A DNA stretch of 64,000 bases from Nitrosomonas oligotropha. Lineage in GTDB: Bacteria > Pseudomonadota > Gammaproteobacteria > Burkholderiales > Nitrosomonadaceae. The notes under the pieces were generated by a model. It worked only from the letters and a program-made list of their open reading frames with translations. It searched no databases and was not told the DNA's origin. The DNA lies in the NCBI RefSeq assembly GCF_009833085.1, contig NZ_QRBZ01000004.1, forward strand, positions 1-64,000, read 5' to 3'. How positions within the stretch are numbered: the first letter of the stretch is position 1; each line of letters starts with the position of its first letter. Positions 33,935 to 44,914 of this stretch are shown piece by piece. The translations under genes were made by a program, and so were the position numbers.

Positions 33935-34552
33935 TCAATACGCCACCGGCAGCGGATCCAAGCTGCGCCATAAGTACCAGGTTGCGACCGAGCGCCAGGG
34001 CTGCCATGGCTTGGCGAGTTCGAGCATGGTTTTTTTGTCGACCGGTTGTTTGTCAAGGTAGTGCAGGCTCATTGCGCGTTGCAGGCCGATGTCGTCCAGC
34101 GGCAGCACATCCGGACGGTGCAGGTGGAAAATCAGGAACATTTCCGCCGTCCAGCGGCCGATGCCTTTGACCTGAATCAGTTGTTTGATGATGCTTTCAT
34201 CGTCCAGACCTTCCCACGCCGTTTCATTCAAATCCCCTTCGCGGAAGTGCCGCGATAAATCGTGCAGATAGATGACTTTTCTCGCGGACAATCCGCACGC
34301 TCTCAGTAATTCCTGCCCGGCTGCGGCGATGGTATGCGGTGAAATCTCCGGAATCGCGCCGATCACTTTTTGCCAGACGCTTTCGGCGGCTTTGACGGAG
34401 ATTTGCTGTCCGACGATGGAGCGCGCCAGCGTGGTGAATGCGCAGCCGCGCGAGACCAGCGTGGCATCGGGAAACTGTCCGATCAATTGTTGCATGACGG
34501 GATCGCATGCCGCCAATTCTTGTGTGGCTTGGGTCCAGTATTGGGGTGTCAT
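33935..34552 (-). CDS. DNA-3-methyladenine glycosylase (AlkA-like, HhH-GPD)
   Basis: The 205-residue protein is an HhH-GPD DNA glycosylase that excises alkylated bases. Its core is FTTLARSIVGQQISVKAAE near 40-58, the helix-hairpin-helix LIQVKGIGRWTAEMFLIF at about 125-142 and the catalytic Asp in VLPLDDIGLQRA at about 147-158. It lacks the N-terminal AlkA extension, which is normal for this smaller branch. It is transcribed away from mraZ, sharing a 316-base divergent region. Confidence 0.9.
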   Translation of the reverse strand: MTPQYWTQATQELAACDPVMQQLIGQFPDATLVSRGCAFTTLARSIVGQQISVKAAESVWQKVIGAIPEISPHTIAAAGQELLRACGLSARKVIYLHDLSRHFREGDLNETAWEGLDDESIIKQLIQVKGIGRWTAEMFLIFHLHRPDVLPLDDIGLQRAMSLHYLDKQPVDKKTMLELAKPWQPWRSVATWYLWRSLDPLPVAY

Positions 34553-34768
34553 TGCGATGTCAAAGTGGGAAATTAAAGCCGTGCAGTGTGCAGTTTTTTA
34601 CCGGCGTAAACAAGCCTGCCAGCAGTCATTTCTTCAGCAGAATTGACAGTTCACATTTCATTTTTCTTCTATCTATCTTATTTATTTGAACATTTTGCTG
34701 CCTATCCGATGGCAATCCGCATCACGTTTAAGTCTTTGTCATATAACTATAAAAACCCAATTACTTGC

Positions 34769-34797
34769 TTGACTAACAGGGATTTTTTGATTAAAGT
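34769..34797 (+). promoter_or_regulatory. mraZ (dcw) promoter
   Basis: TTGACT (34769-34774) and TAAAGT (34792-34797) are separated by exactly 17 bases, a good sigma-70 pair. The ATG of mraZ is 71 bases beyond the -10. The first TGGGA operator box starts at the last base of the -10, so MraZ binding should block the polymerase. The upstream part of the spacer (34553-34768) shows no other clear signal. Confidence 0.8.
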
Positions 34798-34831
34798 GGG
34801 AAGTGGTGGGAAAATGTGGGAAAATTTGGTG
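34797..34831 (+). promoter_or_regulatory. MraZ operator: TGGGA repeats at 10-bp spacing
   Basis: Three perfect TGGGA boxes start at 34797, 34807 and 34817, each separated by five bases, and a fourth degenerate box (TGGTG) follows at 34827. This matches the known MraZ target of TGGGA-N5 direct repeats bound by the MraZ oligomer. It overlaps the -10 and lies 38-72 bases upstream of mraZ. It predicts autoregulation of the whole dcw run. Confidence 0.9.
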
Positions 34832-34868
34832 AGTCTCGATGGATTTTCCTTTAATTTGAGGAGACAGC

Positions 34869-35315
34869 ATGTTTCGTGGCGTCACGCAACTTAGTCTTGA
34901 TGCAAAAGGTAGGCTTGCGATACCCGCAAGATACCGTAGCGAGCTGATGTCTACCTGCTCAGGGCATTTGATCGTCACTGTCGATCCTTCAAAGTGTTTA
35001 TTGATTTATCCTCAGCCAGCCTGGGAACCGATAGAACAAAAACTCAATAATCTTTCTAGTTTTGATTCGAAGACCCGCAATTTGCAGCGGCTGCTGGTGG
35101 GTAATGCCAGTGATGTCGAGATGGATGCTGCTGGCCGCATTTTGCTGCCGCCGCCGCTGCGCCTTTTTGCCAGTTTATCCAAGGATGTGGTTTTGGTTGG
35201 CCAGGGGGCTAAGTTTGAGTTGTGGGATGAAGTGCAATGGAATTTACAAATTGAAGATGCGCTGGCTTTCAAGGATGGCGATATGCCGCCTGAGCTGGAT
35301 GGCTTTTCATTGTAA
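34869..35315 (+). CDS. mraZ: transcriptional regulator MraZ
   Basis: The 148-residue protein opens the dcw cluster. It has two AbrB-like swapped-hairpin repeats: FRGVTQLSLDAKGRLAIPARYR at 2-23 and a second LVGNASDVEMDAAGRILLPPPLR near 75-97, each with the DxxGR motif. It forms a ring that binds TGGGA repeats and represses its own operon. GAGGAGACAGC precedes the ATG. rsmH starts 21 bases downstream. Confidence 0.96.
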   Translation: MFRGVTQLSLDAKGRLAIPARYRSELMSTCSGHLIVTVDPSKCLLIYPQPAWEPIEQKLNNLSSFDSKTRNLQRLLVGNASDVEMDAAGRILLPPPLRLFASLSKDVVLVGQGAKFELWDEVQWNLQIEDALAFKDGDMPPELDGFSL

Positions 35316-35336
35316 GTGAAGCGGTAACAGCGATTC

Positions 35337-36281
35337 ATGCACATTTCGGTGTTGTTGCACGAGGCGGTCGATGCATTGGCGATCAAACCGGAAGGCGTGT
35401 ATGTAGACGCAACGTTTGGGCGCGGTGGTCATAGCCGGTTGATTTTGTCGCGATTGGGTGAGCATGGCCGGTTAATCGCCCTGGATAGAGATCCGGTTGC
35501 GGTGAAGTCGGGTGAAGCGATTGAGGACAAAAGGTTTTGTATCCGGCACGGCAGTTTCTCGCAATTGCGGCAGATCGTGCAAGAGCTGGGAATCGCCAAA
35601 ATAGACGGTGTCTTGCTCGATTTGGGCGTGTCGTCGCCGCAGCTGGAAGAAATTTCACGCGGTTTCAGCTTCCGCGCCGATGGGCCGCTCGATATGCGCA
35701 TGGATACAACGAAGGGCCAAACAGCAGCGGAGTGGCTGGCGACAGCCACGGAAGATCAACTGGGATGGGTGATCAAGGAATATGGCGAAGAACGGTTTGC
35801 TCGGCAGATTGCAAGAGCGATTATTGTGGCAAGAGCGCGGCAGCCTATTGTTACCACATCACAACTTGCCGAGATTGTCGCAGCGGTTTTGCGTTCGCGG
35901 CAGCGCCAGCGGGAAATTATCCGGCATCCGGCGACGCGCACTTTTCAGGCGATACGGATCTATCTCAACCAGGAGCTTGAGGAATTGTCGCTCGTTTTGC
36001 CGCAGTGTGTGGAGTTGCTGAATCCGGGCGGAAGGTTGGTGGTGATCAGTTTTCACTCTTTGGAGGATCGCATGGTCAAACTATTTATGCGCAAGGCTTC
36101 CAGCATGGACGAACTGCCTCGCGGCGTGCCGCTGCAAGAAAAGGATCTGCTGCGGTTCAGTAATCAAACGCTGCGTGTGATCGGCCGGGCAGTGCGTCCG
36201 GGAGAACAGGAAGTGGCGGACAATGCGCGCGCTAGGAGTGCGGTGATGCGTGTGGCTGAAAGAGTAACCATAAACGGGTAA
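35337..36281 (+). CDS. rsmH: 16S rRNA (cytosine-1402-N4)-methyltransferase RsmH (MraW)
   Basis: The 314-residue SAM enzyme methylates N4 of C1402 in the 16S P site. [13 protein letters not shown] opens the protein; [17 protein letters not shown] (about 21-37) is the SAM-binding loop, and [16 protein letters not shown] and [20 protein letters not shown] are the other conserved blocks. All are intact. It lies 21 bases after mraZ and 4 bases before ftsL. Confidence 0.96.
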   Translation: MHISVLLHEAVDALAIKPEGVYVDATFGRGGHSRLILSRLGEHGRLIALDRDPVAVKSGEAIEDKRFCIRHGSFSQLRQIVQELGIAKIDGVLLDLGVSSPQLEEISRGFSFRADGPLDMRMDTTKGQTAAEWLATATEDQLGWVIKEYGEERFARQIARAIIVARARQPIVTTSQLAEIVAAVLRSRQRQREIIRHPATRTFQAIRIYLNQELEELSLVLPQCVELLNPGGRLVVISFHSLEDRMVKLFMRKASSMDELPRGVPLQEKDLLRFSNQTLRVIGRAVRPGEQEVADNARARSAVMRVAERVTING

Positions 36282-36285
36282 CAGA

Positions 36286-36588
36286 ATGTTCAAACTGAAC
36301 ATTTTTCTGGTTTTTATATTGATCGCGAGCGCGCTGGGCGTGGTGACCTCGCAGCACATGGTGCGCAAACTGTTTATGGCGCTGGAAAATGAAAAAGGAA
36401 TCGAGCGCAAGCTGGATGTGGAATGGGGAAGATTGCAACTGGAACAAAGCACATTAATCATGCACGGGCGGATCGAGCAGATTGCGAAAGAGCGGTTGAA
36501 TATGACAGTGCCCGCCGCTTCCAGCATACAAATTGTATCCATTAACGATGCAGAAAACCGCTTGAACACGGAAGGGTTAAAACCATGA
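36286..36588 (+). CDS. ftsL: cell division protein FtsL
   Basis: The 100-residue bitopic protein has a short cytoplasmic tail, one membrane helix (LNIFLVFILIASALGVVTSQ, residues about 3-22) and a periplasmic coiled coil to residue 75 with a leucine-type pattern. FtsL, FtsB and FtsQ form the complex that activates FtsWI. The identity rests on size, topology and its position between rsmH and ftsI, since sequence conservation is low in this family. It overlaps ftsI by 4 bases (ATGA). Confidence 0.92.
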   Translation: MFKLNIFLVFILIASALGVVTSQHMVRKLFMALENEKGIERKLDVEWGRLQLEQSTLIMHGRIEQIAKERLNMTVPAASSIQIVSINDAENRLNTEGLKP

Positions 36589-38309
36589 TCAAACCCGAAG
36601 TACGGCAAATCAAACTATCAGCGTGGCGCTCACGGCTGTTGTTTGGTTTCCTGGCGCTCGGTTTGATTGCTTTGGCGGGACGTGCGGCTTACTTGCAGGG
36701 AATGAATCATGATTTTCTTCAGGAAAAAGGAGAATCGCGCTACAGCCGCATAGTGGAAATGAACGCCGACCGCGGCATGATTACCGACCGCAATGGCCAT
36801 ATTCTGGCGATCAGTTCGCCGGTCGCTTCTGTTTATGCCGATCCGAAAGTGATCGATATCAAGCCGGAGCAATTGAAGCAATTAGCCGGTTTGCTCGAAA
36901 TGGACAGCGCCGAGATCGATGCCCGCATCAAACGGGAAAACAGCCGGTTTGTTTATTTGAAACGGCAAGTGGTGCCGGATATCGCCGAAAAGATCATGAA
37001 GTTGAAGATCAAAGGCATCTATTTCGCCAGCGAATCCAAACGCTACTATCCCGAAAGTGAATATGCAGCGCATGTGCTCGGTTTTACCGATATCAACGAC
37101 GAAGGTCAGGAAGGCGTGGAGCGCGGCTGGCAAGATACGCTCGCGGGCGAGTTGGGACGGCGCCGTGTACTTAAGGATAACAAAGGACAGATCATCGAGG
37201 ATGTGGAAAACATCCGTCCGCCCAAACCGGGCGCGGATTTGGTGTTATCCATCGATAGAAGAATCCAGTATCGCGCCCATGCGGAATTAAAAGAAGCGGT
37301 GCTGGCCAATAACGCCAAGGCGGGCAGCATCGTTGTACTGGACGCGCAAACCGGTGAGATTCTGGCCTTGACCAATTTACCGGCGTACAACCCGAACAGA
37401 CGATCATCGATTACCAATGAACGGCTGCGTAACCGCGCGCTGATCGATACGTTCGAGCCGGGTTCGACGTTAAAACCGTTTACCGTGGCGATTGCGATGG
37501 AAATCGGCAAAGTCAATGCCAATACGGTACTGCAAACCGCGCCGGGCATGTGGCAAGTGGGCAGAAAAACCATCCGCGATGTCAGCAACAAAGGCGAATT
37601 GACCGTCGCGCAAATCATTCAGCAGTCGAGCAACGTCGGAACGGCAAAAATTGCGTTGTCGCTCGAATCGCAAACGATGTGGGAGATGTTTAACCGCTCC
37701 GGATTCGGCACGCTGACGAAATCGGGTTTCCCCGGTGAAGCCAGCGGTATATTGCGGCCTTACAACAAATGGCGTCCGATCGAACAAGCCACCATGTCGT
37801 ACGGTCACGGTATATCGACCAGTTTGATGCAATTGGCTCGTGCTTACACGATTTTTGCCAGCGGCGGCGAATTAAAGCCGATCTCGCTCTTGAAACAAAA
37901 CATGCCGGTGATGGGGCAGCGCGTCATCTCGCGCGATACCGCGCAGGCGATGAACCGCATGCTGGAGATGGCTACCAAACCGGGTGGCACAGCGCCGCTG
38001 GCGCAGATCAGCGGCTACCGCGTGGCCGGTAAAACGGGTACGGCGCATAAACTGATCGATGGTCAATATGCCAATAAGCGCTATATCTCCACGTTTGTGG
38101 GGTATGCGCCAGCATCGAATCCGCGCCTGATCATCGCCGTGATGATCGATGAGCCTTCCGCTGGAAAATATTTCGGCGGCGCGGTGGCAGCGCCGGTTTT
38201 CAGTAAAGTCATGTCCGGTGCTTTACGCATCCTGAATATTCCGCCCGATGCACCGGCCAATAATGTCGTTACCTTTACCGCGACCCCTGAAATGGGTGAC
38301 GAAGGATGA
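36585..38309 (+). CDS. ftsI: peptidoglycan D,D-transpeptidase FtsI (PBP3)
   Basis: The 574-residue class B penicillin-binding protein cross-links septal peptidoglycan. It has one N-terminal membrane helix (LLFGFLALGLIALAGRAAYL, about 18-37), a pedestal domain starting SRIVEMNADRGMITDRNG, and the transpeptidase motifs STLK (catalytic Ser, near 293), SSN (near 347) and KTGTAHK (near 482). It partners with FtsW, encoded further along the cluster. It overlaps ftsL and murE by 4 bases each. Confidence 0.96.
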   Translation: MIKPEVRQIKLSAWRSRLLFGFLALGLIALAGRAAYLQGMNHDFLQEKGESRYSRIVEMNADRGMITDRNGHILAISSPVASVYADPKVIDIKPEQLKQLAGLLEMDSAEIDARIKRENSRFVYLKRQVVPDIAEKIMKLKIKGIYFASESKRYYPESEYAAHVLGFTDINDEGQEGVERGWQDTLAGELGRRRVLKDNKGQIIEDVENIRPPKPGADLVLSIDRRIQYRAHAELKEAVLANNAKAGSIVVLDAQTGEILALTNLPAYNPNRRSSITNERLRNRALIDTFEPGSTLKPFTVAIAMEIGKVNANTVLQTAPGMWQVGRKTIRDVSNKGELTVAQIIQQSSNVGTAKIALSLESQTMWEMFNRSGFGTLTKSGFPGEASGILRPYNKWRPIEQATMSYGHGISTSLMQLARAYTIFASGGELKPISLLKQNMPVMGQRVISRDTAQAMNRMLEMATKPGGTAPLAQISGYRVAGKTGTAHKLIDGQYANKRYISTFVGYAPASNPRLIIAVMIDEPSAGKYFGGAVAAPVFSKVMSGALRILNIPPDAPANNVVTFTATPEMGDEG

Positions 38310-39862
38310 CTGCGATGACGATGAAGAAAAAAACATCCCAGTTGTTTGATTATCATCGGTTGGATGAGCTGGGTGTTGCGGTTAAAAATCTGGTCACGGA
38401 CAGCCGCCAGATACAGCCCGGCGATACATTCCTTGCCTATGCCGGTGATATCACCGATGGGCGCAAATTTATCCCGCAAGCCATTGCTGCGGGCGCCAAT
38501 GCGGTTTTGTGGGATCCGCAGAATTTCACGTGGAACCCCGAATGGCGGATCCCGGCGTTGGCAATCGATGGGTTGAAAGCTAAAGCGGGACTGATTGCCA
38601 GCCACGTCTATGATCAGCCGTCGGAGAAATTATGGATGGTCGGCATTACCGGCACCAACGGCAAAACATCGTGCAGTCACTGGTATGCGCAAGCCATGAC
38701 CAGCCTGGGTAAAAAAACAGCGGTGCTGGGAACATTGGGAAATGGTTTTTGCGGCGCGTTGGAAGCGGCGGAGAATACAACGCCTGATGCCGCGGTGCTG
38801 CAACGTTCGCTGGCGCGATTTGTTGACCAGGGCGCGCATGGCGTGGCGATGGAAGTATCCTCGCACGGCCTGGTGCAGGGACGGGTTAACGGCACCACAT
38901 TTGCGATTGCCGTGCTGACCAATGTATCGCGCGACCACTTGGATTATCACCCGGATATGGATGCCTACGCCGCAGCCAAGGCGCGTCTGTTTTTCTGGCC
39001 CGGATTACGCTATGCGGTGGTCAACATGGACGATGTGCTGGGGGTCGAGTTATCGCGGCAGCTGGCCAGCAAATCCACCACCTTCATCGGTTATGGATTT
39101 CACTATCCGGAAGAACGCTATGCAAGGCAATTCAAAATGGTCTACGGATCCAATTTAAAAGTTGATCTGCATGGACTGGAGTTTGATATTGAATTTGAGG
39201 ATAATCGCGAACATTTGAGAATTGGTTTGCTGGGTAAATTTAACGCATCGAACTTGCTGGCTGTCGTGGCGGCAATGCTGGCAAGCGGAATCCGGTTGCC
39301 GGACGCGGTCCGGGCGCTGCACAGTGTGCAATCCATTCCGGGCCGGATGGAAAAATACGAAGGGATTGACCAGCCGATTGTTATCGTCGATTACGCCCAT
39401 ACCCCGGATGCGCTGGAAAAAGTGCTGTGCACGTCACGTGAGCTGTTGCGCAGCGCGCAATCGAAAAAGCGGACATCCGGCCGGAATGCGCGGTTGTTCT
39501 GCGTGGTCGGTTGCGGCGGTGACCGCGATAAAGGCAAACGTGCAATGGTGGGCGAGGTTGCCACCCGATTGGCGGATGAAGTCATTTTTACCAGCGATAA
39601 TCCGCGTACGGAAGATCCTTTGAGCATTATTAAAGACATCACAGCAGGTGCGGGCGCGGACAATTACCAGGTTGAAAGCGACCGGGCGCTGGCCATTTAT
39701 CAGGCAATCGCCAATGCACAGCGCAACGACATCGTGCTGATCGCAGGTAAAGGCCATGAAAAGTATCAGGAAATACAGGGCCGGAAAATTCCTTTCAGCG
39801 ATGCCGACATTGTGCAGCAGGTGCTGAAAGATTTGGCCAGGAAAGTGCGGGTGCAATCATGA
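38306..39862 (+). CDS. murE: UDP-MurNAc-tripeptide synthetase MurE (meso-DAP adding)
   Basis: The 518-residue Mur ligase adds the third residue of the stem peptide. The ATP-binding loop GITGTNGKTSC is near 112, TTPDAAVLQRSLARFVDQGAH precedes the carbamylated-lysine region, and the DNPRTEDP motif near 431 is the signature for meso-diaminopimelate rather than lysine. The length is slightly above the typical 490-500, with extra residues around ELLRSAQSKKRTSGRNAR. The gene overlaps ftsI and murF by 4 bases, suggesting translational coupling. Confidence 0.95.
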   Translation: MTAMTMKKKTSQLFDYHRLDELGVAVKNLVTDSRQIQPGDTFLAYAGDITDGRKFIPQAIAAGANAVLWDPQNFTWNPEWRIPALAIDGLKAKAGLIASHVYDQPSEKLWMVGITGTNGKTSCSHWYAQAMTSLGKKTAVLGTLGNGFCGALEAAENTTPDAAVLQRSLARFVDQGAHGVAMEVSSHGLVQGRVNGTTFAIAVLTNVSRDHLDYHPDMDAYAAAKARLFFWPGLRYAVVNMDDVLGVELSRQLASKSTTFIGYGFHYPEERYARQFKMVYGSNLKVDLHGLEFDIEFEDNREHLRIGLLGKFNASNLLAVVAAMLASGIRLPDAVRALHSVQSIPGRMEKYEGIDQPIVIVDYAHTPDALEKVLCTSRELLRSAQSKKRTSGRNARLFCVVGCGGDRDKGKRAMVGEVATRLADEVIFTSDNPRTEDPLSIIKDITAGAGADNYQVESDRALAIYQAIANAQRNDIVLIAGKGHEKYQEIQGRKIPFSDADIVQQVLKDLARKVRVQS

Positions 39863-41262
39863 TGACGATCCGGGAAGCGGCGCAAGTATTGCAGGCCGGA
39901 TGGAATGGGCAAGACGGATTATTCACCGGAGTGAGCACGGATAGCCGCACGCTCAAGCCGGGCGATTTATTTGTGGCGTTAACCGGCGAAAGATTCGATG
40001 GCAGTGAATTCGTCGCGAGCGCCAAGGAAAATGGCGCCGCCGCCGCGCTGGTGCCGCAATCGGCCGGTGAAAATACTTTATCCGCTGGGATTCCAGTGCT
40101 GCACGTGCAGGACACGCGCTTAAGCCTGGGGCAACTGGCCGCGTATTGGCGCAACCGCTTTACGCTGCCGCTCATCGCCGTGACCGGCAGCAACGGCAAG
40201 ACCACGGTCAAGGAAATGATCGCCGCGATATTGCGTCAAGCAACCGCAGGCGGTGAAGTCACCACGGCTGCGCCAGCCGAGCAAATTCTGGCCACCGAAG
40301 GAAATCTGAATAACGATATCGGCGTGCCGCTGATGTTGCTGCGTTTACGGCCACAGCATCGCTATGCAGTGATTGAGATGGGTATGAATCATGTTGGCGA
40401 GATCGGTTACCTGACTCAGCTGGCAAAACCGGGCATTGCCATCATTACCAATGCCGGCGCCGCGCATATTGAAGGCTTGGGTTCCGTTGAAACGGTTGCG
40501 CGCGCCAAGGCAGAGATATTTACCGGATTGGATCAGCAGGGAACGGCGGTGATCAATGCGGACGATCGCTTTGCTGCTTTGTGGCGGGAATGCGCCGGTG
40601 CACGCAAGATTGCCGATTTTGGTTTGCGCGAAAAAGCGCTGGTGAGTGCCGAGTATCAGGCAGACCGGTTGAGCAACAGGATTCAGTTGAAATTGCCGGA
40701 TGGCATTGTGGAAGTGAAGTTACAAGCACCCGGTGTGCACAACGTCTATAACGCTTTGGCAGCAGCGGCAGCGGCTGTCGCAGCGGGTGTCGGGAAAGCA
40801 TCGATCGCCGCTGGACTCGAATCGTTCCAGGGCGTGAGAGGACGGTTGCAGAAAAAATCCGGTTTGCACCATGCCCTGTTGATTGACGATACCTACAACG
40901 CCAATCCCGAATCCGTGCGCGCCGCTCTCGCGGTCTTGGCTGCTACGACGGGGAAAAAAATACTGGTGCTCGGCGACATGGGCGAATTGGGTAAGTCCGC
41001 CATTGATCTGCATCGCACGATCGGGCGCGATGCGCGCAATGCCGGGCTGGATCAATTATTCACACTGGGTGAGTTGAGCGCTTACGCCACAGAAGCATTC
41101 GGCAAGGGCGCGCGGCATTTCAACGATATCGACGAACTGCTGCATGCGACCGAAAGCTTGCTGGCGGATGATGTGACTTTGCTGGTGAAAGGATCGCGCT
41201 TTATGCGCATGGAGCGGGTAGTGCGGCAACTGGAGCAGCCGAGGGAGCCGTCATGCTGCTGA
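39859..41262 (+). CDS. murF: UDP-MurNAc-tripeptide:D-Ala-D-Ala ligase MurF
   Basis: The 467-residue enzyme adds D-Ala-D-Ala to the UDP-MurNAc tripeptide. [14 protein letters not shown] near 107-120 is the ATP loop, [11 protein letters not shown] and [10 protein letters not shown] form the substrate region, and [17 protein letters not shown] is the conserved C-terminal motif. It overlaps murE by 4 bases and mraY by 10. Confidence 0.96.
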   Translation: MMTIREAAQVLQAGWNGQDGLFTGVSTDSRTLKPGDLFVALTGERFDGSEFVASAKENGAAAALVPQSAGENTLSAGIPVLHVQDTRLSLGQLAAYWRNRFTLPLIAVTGSNGKTTVKEMIAAILRQATAGGEVTTAAPAEQILATEGNLNNDIGVPLMLLRLRPQHRYAVIEMGMNHVGEIGYLTQLAKPGIAIITNAGAAHIEGLGSVETVARAKAEIFTGLDQQGTAVINADDRFAALWRECAGARKIADFGLREKALVSAEYQADRLSNRIQLKLPDGIVEVKLQAPGVHNVYNALAAAAAAVAAGVGKASIAAGLESFQGVRGRLQKKSGLHHALLIDDTYNANPESVRAALAVLAATTGKKILVLGDMGELGKSAIDLHRTIGRDARNAGLDQLFTLGELSAYATEAFGKGARHFNDIDELLHATESLLADDVTLLVKGSRFMRMERVVRQLEQPREPSCC

Positions 41263-42338
41263 CACTTTCACAATGGCTGGCGCAGGACATCCGCGCATTC
41301 AATGTATTCAGTTATATTACGCTCCGCACGGTGATGGCTACGCTGACTGCCCTGGTCATTTCCTTCATCATCGGCCCGATGATGATCCGTAAACTGACGG
41401 CTTACAAAATCGGACAATCGGTGCGTGACGACGGTCCGCAAACGCATTTGGTCAAGGTCGGTACACCCACCATGGGCGGCGCTTTGATACTGATGTCGAT
41501 CGTATTGACGACTCTCTTATGGTCGGATCTGAACAATCGCTATGTCTGGGTGGTGCTCGCGACCACGCTGGGATTCGGCGTGATCGGCTGGGTCGATGAT
41601 TACCGCAAAGTGGTTTACCGCAATCCGAAAGGATTGTCCGCGCGCGCTAAATTTTTCTGGCAATCGCTGATTGCGCTGATCGTTGCGCTGTATTTGGTTT
41701 CCATCGCGGAAATCCCGGCGCAAACGGACATGATCGTGCCCTTCTTTAAGGAAGTGGCGATTCCGCTGGGTGCGGCTGGTTTTGTCATACTGACTTATTT
41801 TGTTATTGTCGGCACCAGTAATGCAGTCAATCTGACCGACGGTCTTGATGGTTTGGCCATTATGCCGACCGTCATGATCAGCAGTGCGCTGGCTGTTTTT
41901 GCTTACGCCTCAGGGCACGTGGTATTCGCCAAGTATCTGGGCATTCCTTATATCCCCAATGCGGGCGAATTGGCTATATTCTGCGGCGCTATGGCCGGTG
42001 CCGGGCTTGCCTTTTTGTGGTTTAACGCTTATCCCGCCGAGGTTTTCATGGGCGATGTCGGTGCCTTGGCGCTGGGTGCTGCACTCGGAATCGTCACCGT
42101 CATCGTGCGGCAGGAGATTGTGCTGGTGATTATGGGCGGCGTTTTTGTCGTGGAAGCGCTATCCGTGATGTTGCAGGTGGCCTCGTTTAAGCTGCTGGGC
42201 AAGCGGGTGTTCCGCATGGCGCCATTGCATCATCATTTTGAATTGAAAGGCTGGAAAGAGAATCAGGTGGTGGTCCGGTTTTGGATCATCACCTTTATTT
42301 TAGTATTGGTTGGATTGTCGACATTAAAATTACGATGA
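41253..42338 (+). CDS. mraY: phospho-N-acetylmuramoyl-pentapeptide transferase MraY
   Basis: The 361-residue membrane enzyme makes lipid I from UDP-MurNAc-pentapeptide and undecaprenyl phosphate. Ten hydrophobic helices are visible. Diagnostic blocks are [17 protein letters not shown] near 69-85, [19 protein letters not shown] near 112-130, [16 protein letters not shown] near 192-207 and the C-terminal [23 protein letters not shown]. The catalytic Asp residues lie in DDYRK and NLTDG. Its stop overlaps the murD start (ATGA). Confidence 0.97.
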   Translation: MLLTLSQWLAQDIRAFNVFSYITLRTVMATLTALVISFIIGPMMIRKLTAYKIGQSVRDDGPQTHLVKVGTPTMGGALILMSIVLTTLLWSDLNNRYVWVVLATTLGFGVIGWVDDYRKVVYRNPKGLSARAKFFWQSLIALIVALYLVSIAEIPAQTDMIVPFFKEVAIPLGAAGFVILTYFVIVGTSNAVNLTDGLDGLAIMPTVMISSALAVFAYASGHVVFAKYLGIPYIPNAGELAIFCGAMAGAGLAFLWFNAYPAEVFMGDVGALALGAALGIVTVIVRQEIVLVIMGGVFVVEALSVMLQVASFKLLGKRVFRMAPLHHHFELKGWKENQVVVRFWIITFILVLVGLSTLKLR

Positions 42339-43750
42339 ATGTGCAAGATAAAACAGTTCTGGTGCTGGGGATGGGTGAAACCGGCTTGTCCATGGTGAAA
42401 TGGCTGCTACGCCAGGGCGCCACGGTGCGCGCTGCGGATAGCCGCTCCGAGCCGCCCAACTGGCAGCAAATCAGCGCGGGATTTCCGTCCGTGCAGCTGC
42501 ATAAAGGCAAATTCACGGCATCCATTTTCAATGATATCGATATGATCGCCATCAGCCCAGGCGTTCCATTGGCCGATCCGTGCGTGCAGCAAGCGGTGCA
42601 ACGCGGCGTGCCGGTAATCGGCGATATGGTGCTTTTTTCCTGGGCGCTGGAGCAAAGCAACCGGCCCAAACCGAAAGTGGTCGCCATCACCGGATCGAAT
42701 GGAAAAACGACGGTTACGGCGATGACCGGCGCGATGTTGAAGAAATCCGGCTGGAATGTGGAAGTGGCGGGAAATATCGGCCCTGCGGTGCTGAATGCGC
42801 TGATGCAGCGGATCGATGCAGGCGATTGGCCGCAGGCTTGGGTGCTGGAAACATCCAGCTTCCAATTGGAAACGACGCACAATTTGAATGCGGATGTGGC
42901 GACTGTGTTGAATCTGAGCGAAGACCATTTGGATCGCTATACCGGCATGAGCGATTACACCATCGCCAAAGCCAGAGTATTTCTGCATGAGAAGGCCGGT
43001 AAAGGCATACAGGTGCTCAACCGGAACGATCCCGGTGTCTGTGCCATGGCGCTGCCGGACAGAAAACAGATTACTTTCGGCGTCGATGAGCCGCCCGGCC
43101 ATGCCGATTTCGGTCTCATGCACGACGGCGACGACTTGTGGCTGATGGAAGGCGATGTGCAATTAATGAAAACTTCCGAGCTGGTGGTCAACGGTTTGCA
43201 TAATGCGGTCAATGCGCTGGCGGCACTAGCCATGTGCCGCGCCCTGGGTGTGGCCATCGATCCGCTTTTGACCGCGTTGCGCGAATTTCGCGGCTTGCCG
43301 CATCGCATGGAAAAAGTCGCCGCATTTAACGGCGTTACTTTTTTTGATGATTCCAAGAGTACCAATGTGGGTGCAACCGTGGCAGCCTTAAGCGGCATGA
43401 AGCAAAACGTCATATTAATCGCCGGTGGCGACGGTAAGGGGCAGGATTTCTCCTATCTGAGGGAAGCGGTTGCCAATAATGCCCGTGCCGTGGTGCTGAT
43501 TGGCCGGGATGCCAACATGATTGCGAATGAATTGAAAGACTGCGGCGTGCCGTTGCATTTTGCCGTGACCATGGAAGAAGCCATGCAAAAGAGTTTCTTG
43601 CTGGCGCAATCCGGCGATGTGGTCTTGCTTTCACCGGCATGCGCCAGTTTCGATATGTTTAGAAATTATATTCACCGCGCGGAAGTATTTGTCGCGGCCG
43701 TCAAAGATATGGAAAACAAATTTTTCAGTTTTGGACAGAAAAAACATTAA
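42335..43750 (+). CDS. murD: UDP-MurNAc-L-Ala:D-Glu ligase MurD
   Basis: The enzyme adds D-glutamate to UDP-MurNAc-L-alanine. From the ATG at 42335 it is 471 residues with [20 protein letters not shown] at the start, [14 protein letters not shown] near 117-130, [10 protein letters not shown] and [17 protein letters not shown]. The 42335 start overlaps the mraY stop by ATGA; an in-frame ATG at 42281 lies inside mraY and is not used in homologues. ftsW follows after 3 bases. Confidence 0.96.
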   Translation: MNVQDKTVLVLGMGETGLSMVKWLLRQGATVRAADSRSEPPNWQQISAGFPSVQLHKGKFTASIFNDIDMIAISPGVPLADPCVQQAVQRGVPVIGDMVLFSWALEQSNRPKPKVVAITGSNGKTTVTAMTGAMLKKSGWNVEVAGNIGPAVLNALMQRIDAGDWPQAWVLETSSFQLETTHNLNADVATVLNLSEDHLDRYTGMSDYTIAKARVFLHEKAGKGIQVLNRNDPGVCAMALPDRKQITFGVDEPPGHADFGLMHDGDDLWLMEGDVQLMKTSELVVNGLHNAVNALAALAMCRALGVAIDPLLTALREFRGLPHRMEKVAAFNGVTFFDDSKSTNVGATVAALSGMKQNVILIAGGDGKGQDFSYLREAVANNARAVVLIGRDANMIANELKDCGVPLHFAVTMEEAMQKSFLLAQSGDVVLLSPACASFDMFRNYIHRAEVFVAAVKDMENKFFSFGQKKH

Positions 43751-43753
43751 CCG

Positions 43754-44914
43754 ATGATTTACCAAGCAAACAATCAGAAACCAAGAATAACCGCCGATTA
43801 TGATCAGGCGCTGGTGTGGTCTGCTTTGCTGTTGCTGAGTATCGGTTTGGTGATGATTTATTCCGCTTCGATCGCCATTGCCGAAGCGCAATTTGGTCCC
43901 GACCGGGCCGGCCACTATTTGCTGCGCCATAGTGCCTATCTGGGTGTCGGGTTACTGCTGGGACTGATCGCTTTTCAAGTGCCGATGCAGATGTGGCAGA
44001 AATACGTGACCTATCTGCTGATGCTGAGCATTTTTTTGCTGATATTGGTGCTGATTCCGGGCATCGGGCATGAAGTGAACGGCAGTCAGCGCTGGATTTC
44101 GCTGTACGTGGTGAATATCCAGCCGTCCGAGTTCATGAAGTTCTGCATGGTGTTGTACGCCGCCGACTACGTTAACCGTAAGGCAGCCGATCTGAATTCT
44201 TTCTTCAAGGGGTTTGTGCCGATCGCGGTTGTGTTGTCCGTCGTCGGTGCGTTATTGCTGCTGGAACCGGATTTCGGCGCTTTCTTCGTGGTGGCCGCAC
44301 TGGCGATGTCGATTCTGTTCCTCGGCGGTGTCAGTTTGAAAATTTTTGTCAGCCTGATCGCTATCCTGGCGTTCGGTTTGTATGAGTTGATTTTGAGTTC
44401 GCCGTACCGGTTGAATCGCGTGGTTGCTTTCATGGATCCCTGGGCCGATCCGTATGGCAAGGGCTATCAGCTCAGTCATGCGCTGATCGCGTTCGGGCGC
44501 GGCGAGTGGCTCGGCGTCGGCTTGGGCGGCAGTGTCGAGAAACTGTTCTATTTGCCCGAAGCGCACACCGATTTTTTGCTGTCGGTATTGGCTGAAGAAT
44601 TGGGTTTTGCCGGTGTCGCTGCCGTGATCGTTTTGTTTGCCTGGCTGATTATGCGCGCTTTTGTCATTGGCCGTCTGGCAGCCAAATTGGACAGTCCTTT
44701 CGCGGCCTTGGTGGCGCAGGGCATCGGCGTCTGGATCGGCGTGCAAGCGTTGATCAACATGGGCGTGAATATGGGCGTCTTGCCTACGAAGGGATTGACG
44801 CTGCCGCTGCTGAGTTTTGGCGGCAGCAGTATCACGGCGAATTGTATCGCATTGGCGGTTTTGCTGCGCATCGACTGGGAAAACCGGCAGCGGCTGCGGG
44901 GGCTGAACGTATGA
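43754..44914 (+). CDS. ftsW: peptidoglycan glycosyltransferase FtsW
   Basis: The 386-residue SEDS protein polymerises septal glycan with FtsI. About ten hydrophobic helices are visible. Conserved text includes [19 protein letters not shown] (20-38), [22 protein letters not shown], and the signature [15 protein letters not shown] near the C terminus. It lies between murD and murG, its usual place, and overlaps murG by ATGA. Confidence 0.96.
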   Translation: MIYQANNQKPRITADYDQALVWSALLLLSIGLVMIYSASIAIAEAQFGPDRAGHYLLRHSAYLGVGLLLGLIAFQVPMQMWQKYVTYLLMLSIFLLILVLIPGIGHEVNGSQRWISLYVVNIQPSEFMKFCMVLYAADYVNRKAADLNSFFKGFVPIAVVLSVVGALLLLEPDFGAFFVVAALAMSILFLGGVSLKIFVSLIAILAFGLYELILSSPYRLNRVVAFMDPWADPYGKGYQLSHALIAFGRGEWLGVGLGGSVEKLFYLPEAHTDFLLSVLAEELGFAGVAAVIVLFAWLIMRAFVIGRLAAKLDSPFAALVAQGIGVWIGVQALINMGVNMGVLPTKGLTLPLLSFGGSSITANCIALAVLLRIDWENRQRLRGLNV

